Below, piece after piece: positions 47,901-59,746 of a stretch of DNA of 64,000 bases. The stretch comes from Lithospermum erythrorhizon (taxonomy: Eukaryota; Streptophyta; Magnoliopsida; Boraginales; Boraginaceae). Within the stretch, counting starts at the first letter, position 1; every line of letters starts with the position of its first letter. Made by a program: the position numbers and the translations under genes. The notes under the pieces were generated by a model that saw only the letters and a list, made by a program, of their open reading frames with translations, searched no databases and was not told the DNA's origin. The DNA lies in assembly GCA_019722365.1 (NCBI GenBank), contig JADFUC010000804.1:1-64000 (forward strand). Direction: 5' to 3'.

Positions 47901-48729
47901 TTGTTTGTAAAATAAGGATTGTTATCATCATTGCGTGGATAACCGTCCCTGCATGTGTTTTTGAACAGGTTTCAAGAAGTAGGTGGTCATGTACAAAGAA
48001 CTTTCAAGGCTGGAATCGTTTTGAAGAGAGATGATTGTGCTAAACAACCTCTCGCTTTTGGAAGTGCTCTTCCGAAGAAGAAAAACACAAGAGACATCAA
48101 AAACTACCATCATCGGCGAAGTAGGTTGTACAAGTTCAAATGCTCCAACTGAGGCATTTTTCCTCTACTATAATGTGCTGTTATGTTCTATTGTAATTAT
48201 AAATAATGCTTTAATTTATTTTTGTTTATTTTAAAAATTTATATTGATGTAGAAAGATGTATATTCACATTAGTACACCTAAATTGGACATATTGAATAT
48301 TCATAAAGTCAAATTTTTCAACGTTTGTTTTCATTCACTTTCACAGGTGCACGAGCATGCCATCAATATTAGTTATGATCAGGATAACATAAGCGGAGAC
48401 ATTGAAAGAGAGGTACATTAATATTTTTCCATATATAAATAAATTATTATTAGATTGTGTCAAATATAGGTAATTAAAATTCAATGTAACAATATTGATG
48501 CAGGTTGTGATGCCCAGTCAGAATTCCGCTTCAAGAGAAAACACTTCTTATATTGGTAAAAGACTATTCTTGTACTATGTTTTTATCAATATAAAAAATA
48601 TATGTGAATGCTCAGAATAATTAAGATATAACTAACAACTTACATAAAAACTAAGATATAATTAACAACTTACATTTTATGAATTCTTATTATTTGAATT
48701 TAAGAAATTTCGCATCAAAACAAAAGAAG

Positions 48730-49435
48730 AAGTGTAATAATTGATGAAAATGATAAGAGATTGTTGATACTACCACCAGCGCCGCCATGTAGATATTGTA
48801 AGGCTCACAAGTTTTATAGAGAGACTGATCTGTTTTGTTGTTTAGGAGGAGAAGTTTCTTTGGCTGAATCCATACTTCCAGATTACAGGCACAGATACAA
48901 AATGCAAGGAATTTCAGAATATGATTAGAACATACAACAACCATTTTGCCTTTATTTCCATCGAAATTCATTGTGATGAAACGCTTCAAAAAAGGGATCA
49001 TGGAATTTATACTATAAAAGTGCAAGGACAAGTCCATCACTATCTCAACGATCTAATGCCTAATGATGATTCAACCAAGCTAACAGGCATCCAATTCTAT
49101 TTTTATGATCCTGAGCATCAAGCAATGAATCGTCTGTCAGCAGTTCCATGATTGAATCTATCAATAGTTGAAGATTTATTTGAAGTGATGAATTCTAATC
49201 CTTATTCACTCTTCCTCAGAGAAGCATCAATAGTGGATCATATAGATGATTATCATATTATCATTAGGTCCGACCCAGGCCTCGATCAAAGAACATACAC
49301 TAAACTGACATCCTTTGAAGTGGCTGGTATATGGACTGAAAATGGAAATGGTGAAGTTAATGCTTCTGATATAAGACACATAAGAGTTTATACAAAGTCC
49401 GGCTCAACTCACAAAGTGTAGTATTACTATGCATG
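48730..49435 (+). pseudogene. Helitron transposase N-terminal (Helitron_like_N) region
   Basis: A Cys-rich block PPAPPCRYCKAHKFYRETD (48,767-48,823) precedes Helitron_like_N sequence. Frames 48,921-49,151 and 49,152-49,421 are in phase and separated only by one TGA. They read NNHFAFISIEIHCD, VHHYLNDLMPND, QFYFYDPEHQAMNR, then LREASIVDHIDDYHIIIRSD, the classic order FxS.G..D......G.YTFR..GQ.YH...L.P......QLYIYD of the family. A probable intron lies at about 49,556-49,686. Confidence 0.8.
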
Positions 49436-49715
49436 TTATGGAGAGCCAGGATGGCATGGTAACATTCCAAAAGCTGGTCATCGAGTAAAAATGAGGAATA
49501 CAAAGATGGAGATTTCAAGTTATACTCTTTTGAAGAGCTAATTGAAGCAGAAAGAGGTAACTTATCAACCTTGTCTTCTGAATTTTCATTTTCTTATTAC
49601 ATACTATCAATATATAAACTCTTGATATCTTATAATAATGAATAAGTTCTAATACAGTGCATTTTGGTTTTACAATGCATAAACAGGTGTTTCAAGCTGA
49701 AATCATCGGGAGCTA

Positions 49716-51410
49716 ATGACAAATGGCTCTGGTAATTCTGGTCAGATGTCCAAACGGCAACGAAACACTATTAGCTGCAGAGAATATTATGTATACAAAC
49801 TGCAGCAACGCAAAAATGATAGATCGTATTTACTGCGTTTTGGAAGGCTTCTTCAACAATATGTTGTGGATAATTACATTAAACTTGAATCAATGAGGCT
49901 TGCATATTACGGCACGAGTATTATCAACGCATCATGGATAGTGTTATTTCTGGAGTTCAACTTGCCAGCAAAGTAGGCACACGACTATATTTACCAGCTA
50001 CATTCATTGGTGGTCCTCGAGATTTGAGGCACAGATACTTAGATTCCATGGCACTGGTACAGGAGTATGGCAAACCATACATATTCTTGAGATGACTTGC
50101 AACCCCAACTGGATAGAAATCAGAGAGTGTCTCAAACCCGGAGAAGAAGCTCATAACCAGCCCGACCTTTTATGCAGAGTATTCAAAGCAAAGCTTAGTA
50201 TTCTCAACGATAGAATTATGTCCGGACAAATTTTTGAAGTGGTGTCCGTAGTCCATGTAATTGAGTTTAAAAAGCGCGGTTTACCCCATGCACATTTTCT
50301 GATCATACTTAAACCAGCCTACAAGTATCTCTCCCCAGAAGCATAGGATAGAATAGTAAGTGCCGAGCTTCTAGACAAGAATGAGGATCCATATCTATTT
50401 AATTTAGTGGTGACACACATGATGCACGGACCATGTGGAAGTCTAAATCCGAAGAACGTTTCTATGGTGAATGGAAAATGCAAGAATCACTATGCCAAAG
50501 AGTTCGCAGAATACACAACACAAGGAAAAGGTACATATCCTATCTATAGAAGAAGAAATGATGGAAGGACGGTGAAAGTAAGAGGGCATGTACTTGATAA
50601 TTGCTGGGTAATACCATACAAACTATCATATCAATGTAGAGTTGTGTTGTGATATCAAGGTTGTTAAATACTTATATAAATACATTCACAAGGGACATGA
50701 TAAGTTAATCTTTAGAATTGAGTCAGATAATGAAAGTTCAACTGTGAATGAAATAGTAGACTTTCAGAATGCACGTTGGGTTTCACCTGTTGAATCAGCA
50801 TGGAGAATATTGGATTTTGTATGGTATGTATCTAGCCGTAATTCAACTTCAAGTAGATCCGCCTAATTTCCATTGCATTCAATTTGACGATGATGCAGAT
50901 TTGGAAGAACTCTTACAAAATAAAAGGCTACAAAGAACAATGCTCACTCAATTCTTTAGAACCAATGATGTCGATCCAGAAGCGAAGGAATTAAATCTTT
51001 TGTACAAACAGTTCCCGACATACTATGTTTGGGATTCCCAAATAAGAACATGGACAAAACGGAAAAGATGTAAAGTCATAGGCAGATTGTGTACCGTCAA
51101 TCCAGTTGAAGATGAACGTTACTACCTCAGACTCCTATTGAACAATGTTTGTGCACCAACATCTTATCATTTTTTGCTGCTTGTTGATGGAGTTCAGTGC
51201 ACCAGCTTTCAAAAAGTGGTTCACTTGAGGGGTCTCCTACAAAAGGACGATGATATTAACAAAACAATGGAAGAAACCTCAGTGTATCAAATGCCATCTG
51301 AGCTGCGGAGATTATTTGCAACATTATTGTACTATTGCAAGCCGACGAATCCTCAAAAACTCTTTGCTACCTTCTATGAATATATGGCGGAGGATTTCAC
51401 AAGATCATAG
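49716..51410 (+). pseudogene. Helitron Rep (HUH nuclease) region
   Basis: Rep domain of the rolling-circle transposase. SCREYYVYKLQQR and LLRFGRLLQQYVVDNYIKLE (49,775-49,900) open it. The HUH motif is RGLPHAHFLIIL with His codons at 50,287-50,289 and 50,293-50,295. The Tyr motif YLYKYIHKGHD (50,665-50,700) carries the catalytic tyrosines. After it, RWVSPVESAWRI-like sequence and FRTNDVDPEAKELNLLYKQFPTYYVWD (frame 50,769-51,410) connect to the helicase. Each key motif is preserved as sequence, but several frameshifts and at least one stop (50,346) break the frame. Confidence 0.85.
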
Positions 51411-51589
51411 AACCAACTAAATCTAGAACCAACTAAATCTATCTAATGAAGAGATATTGCACAAAGTACTTCAAGGTATAAACGATAGACTCGAATCATT
51501 GGGAAGAAGTGTTAATCAATTTCAACTTGTGCCATTTGAGTATGTTAGTACATAATTTGAATGTTTTACCAGAGAAATTTCAGCTGAAT

Positions 51590-52978
51590 GAAGCATTCTA
51601 GTACCAGAAGAAGATTTATTAGCAATTCATCACTTAAAGTTAGAACAAAAGGCAACATTTGATGTTATACTTGATGATGCTTTGTCCGGAAAAGGTAGAG
51701 TATACTTTGTAGATGGTTCAGGGGGAATAGGGAAAATCTTTTTATATAAAGTTCTACTTGTACATATACGCTCAAAAGGATATATAAGATTAATAGTGGC
51801 ATCATTTGGTATTGCGCAATCAAATTTTTCGGGAGGCAGAACAGCGCACTCAAGGTTTAAGATACCGATTGAAGGAGGTCCAGATGTGAAGTCTTTAATG
51901 TCATTCCAAAGTAGTGAATCAGAGTTAATAAGAGCTTCAAAAATAATAATTTGGGATGAAGCTCCTATGGCGGACAAGTCAATAATACAAGCTTTGGATT
52001 ATCTCCTACAAGAATTGTGCGAGAACAAGCTTATATTCGGGGGAAAGCTGATAGTTTTCGGGGGAGACTTTAGACAGGTGCTTCCAGTGGTACCAAGAGG
52101 AAGTAGAAGGGAGCAGCTTGAAGCAAGCATAGTAAGCAGCACATTGTGGAAAAATTTCATAAAACTAAAGCTTACAAACAATATGCGAGAAAAAGATGAT
52201 CCAGGCTTCATAAACTTCCTGATGAGGATTGGAAATGGAGAAGAGCCTACAAATGATAAATAAGATATTCGAATTCCTCAACTGATGATTATAGCGTATA
52301 CTTCCATAGAAGAATCACTTGAGGTTTTAATTGCTCATGTTTATCCAGAAATGTCCATGTTTGAAACAGCTCCATTTGAGATGATGAAGCGAACCATTCT
52401 ATGCCCAAAAAATGAGTTTGTCGATGATATTAACTCAAGATTGATTGAAAGATTCCCAGGAAAAGAAATAGTGTATACCAGTAATGATAGAACAAAAAGT
52501 GGAAAAGACCGGAGATTATGTCGACTACCTCGACACTCACAGGACAAAGGGATTTCCCATGACACAAGGTAGTTCTTAAGATGAATAGTCCGATAATCCT
52601 ACTGAGAAACATCAACCCTGTGGAAGGACTTTGCAATGGAACAAGACTAATCTGCAAGACTCTTTTAACTAACTTTGTAAAATTGCGTGATTGCCACCAG
52701 AGGGCAATTCAAAAGGAAAAACACGTTGGATACCTAAAATTCCATTAGAAGCAAATCCAGCTGAAAACAAGTATTTAATACCTTTTGTGAGGCGTCAAAT
52801 TCTAGTGCGATTATGCTTTGCTATAATGATACGACAAATCTCGAGCCCAGCATTTATATTATATTTGGATTATATACAAAGCAACCAGTTTTTCTCCATG
52901 GACATCTTTTATGTTGGATTCGTCCGAGTAAAAGCGGGAAAATGTGAAAATATTGATAATTCCTCCAACTTGTCATGA
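51590..52978 (+). pseudogene. Helitron PIF1-like helicase region
   Basis: SF1B (PIF1-family) helicase domain. Motif I reads FVDGSGGIGKIFLYKVLL (51,709-51,762): the family has GSGGTGKTFL, and both Thr are Ile here, so the P-loop is damaged. Motif II is IIWDEAPMADK (51,948-51,980). Motif III is VFGGDFRQVLPVVPRG (52,054-52,100). NMRE (52,180) follows. Later motifs are eroded: RLCFAIMIRQISSPAF (52,809-52,850) stands for RLCFAMTINKSQGQT. Frames 51,682-52,263, 52,285-52,572 and 52,691-52,978 are needed. Confidence 0.85.
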
Positions 52979-53123
52979 TCCAGGTATATAACATACAACT
53001 AATGTTGTATATAATAAGGTCCTGGTGAAAGCAAGTCTTCCCTGACCATGTCTCATACACCTTTTTTGACTTCTTTTGTGTGTATCGATGCTTTCCTAAC
53101 TAAGTAGTATAAATTTACGATAT

Positions 53124-53260
53124 ACATACTATATATATAATGTGATTGATATAATACTTATATATATATATATATTATATATATATAATATATATATTAT
53201 ATATAATGTGATTGATATAATATATATATATATGTATATATATATAATGTGATTGTGAGT
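53124..53260 (+). repeat. AT-rich repeat with TATAATGTGATTGATATAATA units
   Basis: Three copies of TATATAATGTGATTG at about 53,134, 53,203 and 53,246, joined by (AT)n runs that form long self-complementary stretches. It separates the helicase remnant from the RPA-like coding. Confidence 0.8.
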
Positions 53261-53529
53261 ATATTTTGTTGTTATGTTTGCAAAATCATGCGTATGAGCC
53301 ATTGTTGTTGTTGTTAATTCAGAGTTAGGTTGTCCTTAAGTATGTTTTTTTGTTTGCATTGCCACTTTTTGCTGCTTAAATGATGATCTCTGAAACTGTG
53401 GACCAAATATAGAATGAGGTGTAATTTGAAATACATATGGAGTTAATCATGGTTTGGAAGCTTTACTACCAAGTAACCATATTTATGCTTATCTATGTCT
53501 CTTTTTTCTTTTTCCTTCTTGTTGCAGGC

Positions 53530-55230
53530 AGATCATAGAAATGGAAAGATCAACTATGCTTATCCCTCAAATACAATGTGATTCAAAGAATTGGACTCCT
53601 AAAGTAACAATAACCAAAGATATACCTCTGACATGTTACGGTGGATTAAAAGCAACACATTTTAGCGTGATGAGGTAAAATATCGATGCACTTTCATTTT
53701 TTATATGGGATATATTAGAATTAAATGATCTTTAGATATATTTTATTTTATTTATAAGGAAATCATATAACTACTATTGTCTTTGGATACATGGTTCCTG
53801 TGTTGACTCCAATGTTGCTGGCATTTAAAGTGCATGACATTACAAATGCTGAAGTGAGATTTGTCGGGCCACGATAACGCATCCTGGACAACACAAATCA
53901 GTGGATCGCTAGCGTCAAACACTCATAAATCAGTTATCAAACAATGCAAATGAAGCACTTTACGGACAACCCATAGGCACTTATTCATGATTCCTTGATA
54001 AATGATGGTCAATCAGTAGGTAAGTAAACTTGTTTCATGAAAGATACAACTAAAAATGATAAGCATCTTGTTTTGAACATGTTCCACATAATATTTAATA
54101 ATTTATATTATCATATATAATAATGCATGCCATGATTTCATCTATAGACATTATGCACATAATTATAAAGGCTGAGGAGTCCAGGAACGTCAACACGGAT
54201 AATGAGCAAACGACATTTCAGAATTTCAAGATTGTTGATGCCGAGTAAGTCTAAAATATAATTTTCCTTTACTAAACACCGGTGGCTTTATATAACATGA
54301 ATGCAAAAAAAAATTGCAGCAAGAAGCCAATACAACTAACTATGTGGGGCGAGTTAACATCCACTATCGGCCCGTATTTGATGGAAGCTTCAAGAAACTA
54401 TGAAGTTGTGGTAGCTAAAAGGCTTAAAGTCACAAGATCAAGAAACGGAGGTTATGTTGACATCATATAGTATTTTAACGTTTTATTCAAATCTTATAAT
54501 AAATGACTTTAACTGGTAAACTTTTCAAACAGTGATAACCGTACGAGGAAAAAAATAAGCTCGTCTTTCATGGATCCTCAATTGAAGAGCATGTCGGGCT
54601 TAAAATCACAGTAATATATACTTAATTAATCGCCTAAAAAACAAGATGAATGAGGCCTAAATAACACTTTACTAATCTCCAGAATTAAAACATTTTAGGT
54701 TTTGATTCCATCGTGAAATTGAATTGCCCTGACTACTTGAAAATCGTCAGTATTAATCCAGAGAAATAGGGTTCGTGATGGATTACTAAGAACCTATAGT
54801 GTAAATTTGTGCAAATACAACGAGGTAATTAAAAAATGAACTATATCAATTCCGAAAACAACTCACTATATTTGTCTTGGCTATTGATACATCTATATAT
54901 TTAATATCTACGTACTTAATTATCAATTATTAGGTTAATTTATTCCTTCAAATATATGATGAAGACCAGAAATTATTTTATGTTGGTTGTTCCAACTGCT
55001 TTTCGAAGATAAACATTTCTGATGGCGTTCAATACATATGCTTACTTTGCAAAAAAGATGTTGTTTCCCGCTTAAGGTAATTATGTATATTATCATGATA
55101 ATACACTATATAAAACTACAAGCACCTTTTTAATATAATGTATTAAAACTTAATGTATAGGTCGATAGTTATAATGGCAGCGAAGGAGGACCTCGCATGC
55201 GACATACAGAGTGGTTGCAATTGAAAATGT
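53530..55230 (+). pseudogene. Helitron RPA1-like single-stranded DNA-binding protein
   Basis: Replication protein A large-subunit-like gene of the kind carried by plant Helitrons downstream of RepHel. Pieces: NWTPKVTITKD..LTCYGGLKATHF (about 53,590-53,660); an OB-fold segment FKVHDITNAEVRFVGPR (53,825-53,878) and WIASVK; a second OB segment KKPIQLTMWGELTSTIGPYL (54,322-54,381); and the C-terminal zinc ribbon VGCSNCFSKINISDGVQYICLLC (about 54,985-55,055), with CX2C...CX2C intact. The pieces are separated by what look like introns (for example before 54,319, ending ATTGCAG). Frameshifts and stops suggest it is decayed. Binding ssDNA during rolling-circle transposition is the proposed role of these proteins. 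Confidence 0.75.
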
Positions 55231-56255
55231 GGTGAAACCAAGAATTTCTCGTGAGAGGTGTCTCAAATGGTTGAGCTTATGAGGCAGAATTATCGTTATA
55301 CAATTTCTATAAGTATATTATCCATATCGATAGTATTAACAATGCATGAAATATCATAGTATTAATCATCATGATTAGATCTAGCATTACAACTTATTCT
55401 TTATATATCTTAAGTCTTTATATCTTAAGACATCAATTACTCTTGCTTCATTGTTCCAGACTTCCTTGCTTCACTCTGATTTCTAATTTAACAGTTTGCC
55501 AACTGATCTTGCTGATTCCAGGGACAACCTTATGAATTGGACAACATAACAAATGATTTCCAGAACAAAACATTCCTAATGTTGTTACGCCGAACTTATG
55601 CAAGAAGATTTGATGCACAAAGACGCCTTCTGCTTAGCATACTTTGATGAGCCATATCCGCAAATTGCAAGTCACTCTATTGATCCGAACTGATATTTCC
55701 AGTTCGAGCATTTCTCACGACCAAGCGCGTCACGAAAGGAAAGGCACATGAACTCAACTTGTCCCCATTGAAGCGTCAGATCAGCGAAATTACAGTGCTT
55801 GAGTATATAAACTTGCGTACCATAAAAATAAAACTACGTGACTTAATCCACAACATATTTGATATTTCTTCCAAAAAAACTGCCAAAGAAAGCGACATAA
55901 TGATGTTAGATAACAGAACCCATATCATGATACTTTTCGTTATTGAAGAAGAGATTAGGTCGATTCGAAGGTTAACATTGCGTTTAACGAGCCCACTTTT
56001 GACTCATAAGAACTAGCAATCAGCCAATATCTGAACTCGTTACTTTTGAAACTTGAAACTTTATAAATATAGGAAAGCATCGAGACAAATTGACTATGAC
56101 CACACTTAACAATGGTCATTATTTTGTAATTTAAATCCTTTAGATGATGATCAAATTCTCTCGACAATGTAACAACTTTAAAACTAATGTTGGCCATTAG
56201 AATATTTTTAATTATATGATAACGCTTACTCTCGTATTAGTTAGACCCGCATTTC
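55231..56255. other. Helitron 3' non-coding region
   Basis: No clear domain in the frames here. This is the stretch between the RPA-like coding and the terminal hairpin. Confidence 0.5.
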
Positions 56256-56286
56256 GGCCCGTCAATTGACGGGCCATGTTAGCTAG
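56256..56286 (+). repeat. Helitron 3' terminal hairpin and CTAG end
   Basis: GGCCCGTCAATTGACGGGCC is a 20-base perfect palindrome, followed by ATGTTAG and CTAG, then T. It matches the termination signal of Helitrons. Confidence 0.92.
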
Positions 56287-56407
56287 TAATCATAAAAAGA
56301 CCAAAATCACACAATAAATGATATTTGTCAATTAAACAACGAAAACAATCAATTCTATATAATAAAACACCCAAAATCATCTTAAAAGCCATGACAAATA
56401 TCAACTA
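56287..56407 (-). mobile_element. Start of a Tat/Ogre-like gypsy LTR (minus strand), cut by the Helitron
   Basis: On the minus strand, a tract AAGTATGGGGGAGTT precedes TGATTAGTTGATATTTGTCATGG. The GAGGACAAGTAATGA...GTATGGGGGAGTTTGA sequence (56,405-56,450) is characteristic of the 3' end of Tat/Athila-group gypsy elements. The same LTR start, TGATTAGTCCATATTTGACATG, occurs on the minus strand at 60,789. The LTR is interrupted at 56,287 by the Helitron 3' end. Confidence 0.6.
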
Positions 56408-57440
56408 ATCAAACTCCCCCATACTTAAGTCATTACTTGTCCTCAAGTAAACACGTTATTTCGTTGATTCGAGTATATCCAAGATCATGATTCATACCTG
56501 ACACACATTAGAGCCTTCGACTAAACTTGGATCAAGACTTTAAATCAAGCACATATCTTATCAACCATGCAAATACATAATCTCCAAAATCCATCAGATT
56601 CAAACAATTAACAGAAGTGGACATATCTCAAATACTTGCATCACTCAATATTTGTATATTGGCTAGTGTTTATCCTCAATTTCAATACTAGATACATCCT
56701 ACCATATGCTTTATTATACACTATGATCACCATTTATCATGCATCTTATTATGAGTCAAAAGGTATTTCTAGGTTATTTGTAAAGAATTTAGGGTGTTGA
56801 GGTATTAAATATTTATTTAGTTTTAACATGAGGAAATATGAAATCTAAATAAATTCACGAAGTCTGAAACTTAACTCCAACTTTCCAACCCATGACATAG
56901 AGCTCGGCCACGTTTTAACTCACTTGCTCGCGTAACCCACCCCTTAACATTCGTACTTTTTTATTATAGGCTTCTTTAGACATGAATTGAAATAACATAA
57001 GAAAGATAACACTTTTCTTTCTTCTCTTTTTATGGATTTTTTTTGAAGTTTGAATACAGTATTTCGATTTACATATATCATCTCTACTTGTAACATCACT
57101 GTATACGCCTGACAAGAACACTTATTCAATAACTCACATGGTGAATCTAATAGATATCACGAGCCTCAGTAGGTTGATAATAGATAATAAAAAAAGGCTT
57201 TCGGCTCATGATATAGTTTAAAGTTTAAACAACAAAGAGGTCAAACATAAGTCTCAACGGGGCTTACTAAGGGAAGGATTAACCTGGTGGCACATGGTAA
57301 GTAGGATAATTCCTAAAATGCCTTAATCATTCTTATGCATTCACACAATCAAAATCAAATAAGGGTTCAAAACAAGTGTAACAACAAATTTTTTTAAGTC
57401 TAAAGATGATGATTAAAGATAAGAAACTAAGCGGTTGTAA
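56408..57440 (-). other. Probable 3' non-coding end of a Tat/Ogre-like element
   Basis: No recognised coding. It follows from the polypurine tract on the minus strand at about 56,408-56,420 that this is upstream internal sequence of that element. Short frames at 56,915-57,129 are not recognised. Confidence 0.4.
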
Positions 57441-57780
57441 AGAAATATTTATTGATATGATTTGAGTACAATCTCTATTTGTTCTGTAGTTTTTGTAATC
57501 TTACTAGTGAGGCGCTGGCATGCGTTGCTTGAACTTGAATACTTGAGTATTTGAACACTTGGAATCTGAAGGTTTGAGCCGGTTGAAGTTTCATATAGAG
57601 CTTGAATCTTGATGTAGGGTTCTCTCTGATTTTTGTAGAGTTTTTATAACCTTCTTTGTCTTCTTCTTGAATGAAGTCCCCCCGAATGAATGAGAATACC
57701 TCATTTATAGGCATTTTGGGTGATGGGCTTGAGAACAGTCTTGAGCTTGGGCCTCGTCTTTGGACTTGGGCCCCCAAACG
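57440..57780 (-). promoter_or_regulatory. LTR-like promoter and poly(A) block, minus strand
   Basis: On the minus strand, TGCCTATAAATGAGG (TATA at 57,701-57,710) is followed about 250 bases later by AATAAATATT (57,443-57,452), a U3-R-like arrangement. A 100-residue frame across it has no known domain. It could be part of an LTR or of a pararetrovirus-like promoter. Confidence 0.4.
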
Positions 57781-59116
57781 AATTGTCTTCGATTTAATTG
57801 AAGAATAATTATATGATTTGATACCTAAATTATATCTTCATATTTATTTATTTAAAAGACATAATTATCTAGCTCTTTAATTATTTCAACACATTTTTCT
57901 GGAGGAAATAATTGTGTATTATGATCTCATTTCTCATAATAATAGGACCATGTATGATATAATTTTTTAGCAAAGGACAATTTATAATTTGGTAATAAGC
58001 GTCACATGCCAAATATTTAATTGGGCAATAATTTAATTAACTAAGTTAAAGTATAATTTATTAACTTGAAACTTAATTAATTAATTTCACTTGACAATTT
58101 ATTGGTTAAAATATCACTACAGCTTGACAAGTCTTTGAAAATTGTATAATTACAAGCATCACACATCAAAAGAATTCAATTAAATTAAAAAGACAAAATC
58201 TCCTGATTAGGTTGTTGCATCCTTATGTCATCAACTATTATCCTCTAACATCATTAGTCAATCATGCAAGCAAGGTGATTCGATATAATACTCAAAGCAA
58301 GTCTTTAACCTCATCTAATCTACTAGAGTCTCATACATGCATCATAGACTTCAATATCGTGAAAGGATCATATGATTTCGAAAAAAATACATTAATTTTA
58401 CGCTTTCCCCACTTCCTTAATCAAAGCATTGCATAGAAAAAAGGGAAGCAGTGCGCTACCTGTTTGTGCTCTACTTTGCAGCAGTGTTCGTTTGGGGATG
58501 AAATAGTATTTTAATACTTTATTTACTGAAGTAGTAGTAATTAGGAAGTTTAAATTTAAGACAAAATTGTCGTTCGCTAAAAAATATTATTTGGAGTGAG
58601 TGTATCTCCTGATAGTGTTTTAGCTATTTGAAATAATATTTTCTGTGGCTGTAATTTACTAATAGCTAAAACTGATGCATTTCTCGAAGCGGCTTGCTTT
58701 GTTTCGATTGTATTATAACAGCTCAGGCTCAGACTACCAACAGACCATAAAGAAAACACGAAAACAAAGAAAAACATAAAACAGCATAACAAAACAAGAG
58801 AAAGAGAAAGAGAAAGAGAAAGGGAAAGAAAAGACAATAAAAAAAGAGCAAAAAGAAAAAGAAAAATCAAGTTTGAGGTGAACCACCTTAAACCACCGTG
58901 TGCCGCCCTGTTTTCTGGCCACCTCGGCCTTTGTTAGTCTCTTTCTCTCTTTTCACTTGTGAGTTAATGGTTGATTTTATTTTATTAATTTCAGTTTTCT
59001 TTTATTTAATTATTTCTATTTGCTTGTTGGTTTAGATTTTAACTATCACATTCTTGTGCTTCATTTTCTGAATTTTGGAGGTTTTGTGCTACAATTATTT
59101 TGTGGTTTGTGTTTAA
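57781..59116. other. AT-rich intergenic DNA
   Basis: No gene recognised. Contains a purine microsatellite at 58,796-58,830. The minus-strand Leu/Phe/Ser-rich frames there are products of that repeat. Confidence 0.45.
58796..58830 (+). repeat. (GAAAGA)n microsatellite
   Basis: About five AGAAAG units within a longer purine-rich stretch (58,750-58,870). Confidence 0.95.
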
Positions 59117-59745
59117 GAAAAGCGTATCTAAATCTAAGGCTACACCTAAATCAAAACTTAAGCCTAAGTCTAAATCAAGTGTTTCATTTTTAAAAGACTC
59201 ACCTTTTACTTCTCAAGATAATCGCAATTGGTAGGATTCCCATATTGATAAGTCGTTCATTCTAGAACGAAGATTAGCACGAGATGTTGATGAGTCTTTA
59301 GCCATATTTTCTTGTTTTAAGAATTTAGGATGGGATCCCATTCTTGACCTTGGTACTACATTTGCTAGAACAAAAGTGTGTGAGTTCTATGCTAATATTG
59401 TGAATATGAAAGAAGTATCTCAAGATAGTATTAGAACTATGGTTAGTGGGGTGCCGATCTTGGTCTTTGTTATCTGAAGTTTTCCAAATGCCTAATGAGG
59501 GAGATTTATTCCATATCCTTCTTAATGGTCTAGTGATGATTGATTTAGAGTTTAGATTGGAATTTGAAGCTACTATCATGTCATTGTCTTCTCAGTAGAG
59601 TTCAGAATAATTTCAGATACTATTATCGTACCACGGATTTGAATGTTAGGCACAAGATTCTTTTGCACTTTTTACATCATAATGTGATGCCAACTAATGG
59701 AACTGATGCAATGCACAAGAGATATTTATCTCCTTCGCCAACAAC
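59117..59745 (+). pseudogene. 'Putative plant transposon protein' family fragment
   Basis: A Lys/Ser/Pro-rich start (SKSKATPKSKLKPKSKS, about 59,124-59,175) leads to RRLARDVDESLAIFSCFKNL, then VCEFYANI (about 59,378-59,400), VSGVPI, and, after a frameshift near 59,460, FQMPNEGDLFHILLNGLVM-like sequence and LRHKILLHFLHHNVMPTNG (about 59,645-59,700). This order (REFYAN ... V.G..I ... F.L....HN..P) is that of the PF20167-type domain found in TE-rich plant genomes, as I remember it. Function unknown. It ends where the LTR at 59,747 begins. Confidence 0.6.
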
Positions 59746-59746
59746 T

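Larger units (their letters stand above)
48350..56286 (+). mobile_element. Helitron (autonomous type, now defective), 5' end not found
   Basis: Carries Helitron N-terminal domain, Rep, helicase and RPA-like coding in that order and ends with a diagnostic 3' terminus: palindrome at 56,256-56,275, eight bases, then CTAG (56,283-56,286) followed by host T. The 5' end should be TC after a host A somewhere before about 48,350. I could not identify it, so the start given is only the first likely coding block. Coding is interrupted by stops, frameshifts and probable introns. Confidence 0.85.

Noticed and set aside
53124..53260. AT-rich palindromic stretch considered as a replication origin or matrix attachment site
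   Set aside because: Simple (AT)n expansion with three imperfect units; nothing beyond base composition supports a function.
58577..58922. Hydrophobic Leu/Phe/Ser-rich minus-strand protein resembling a membrane peptide
   Set aside because: It is the translation of the GAAAGA microsatellite; the composition is an artefact of the repeat.
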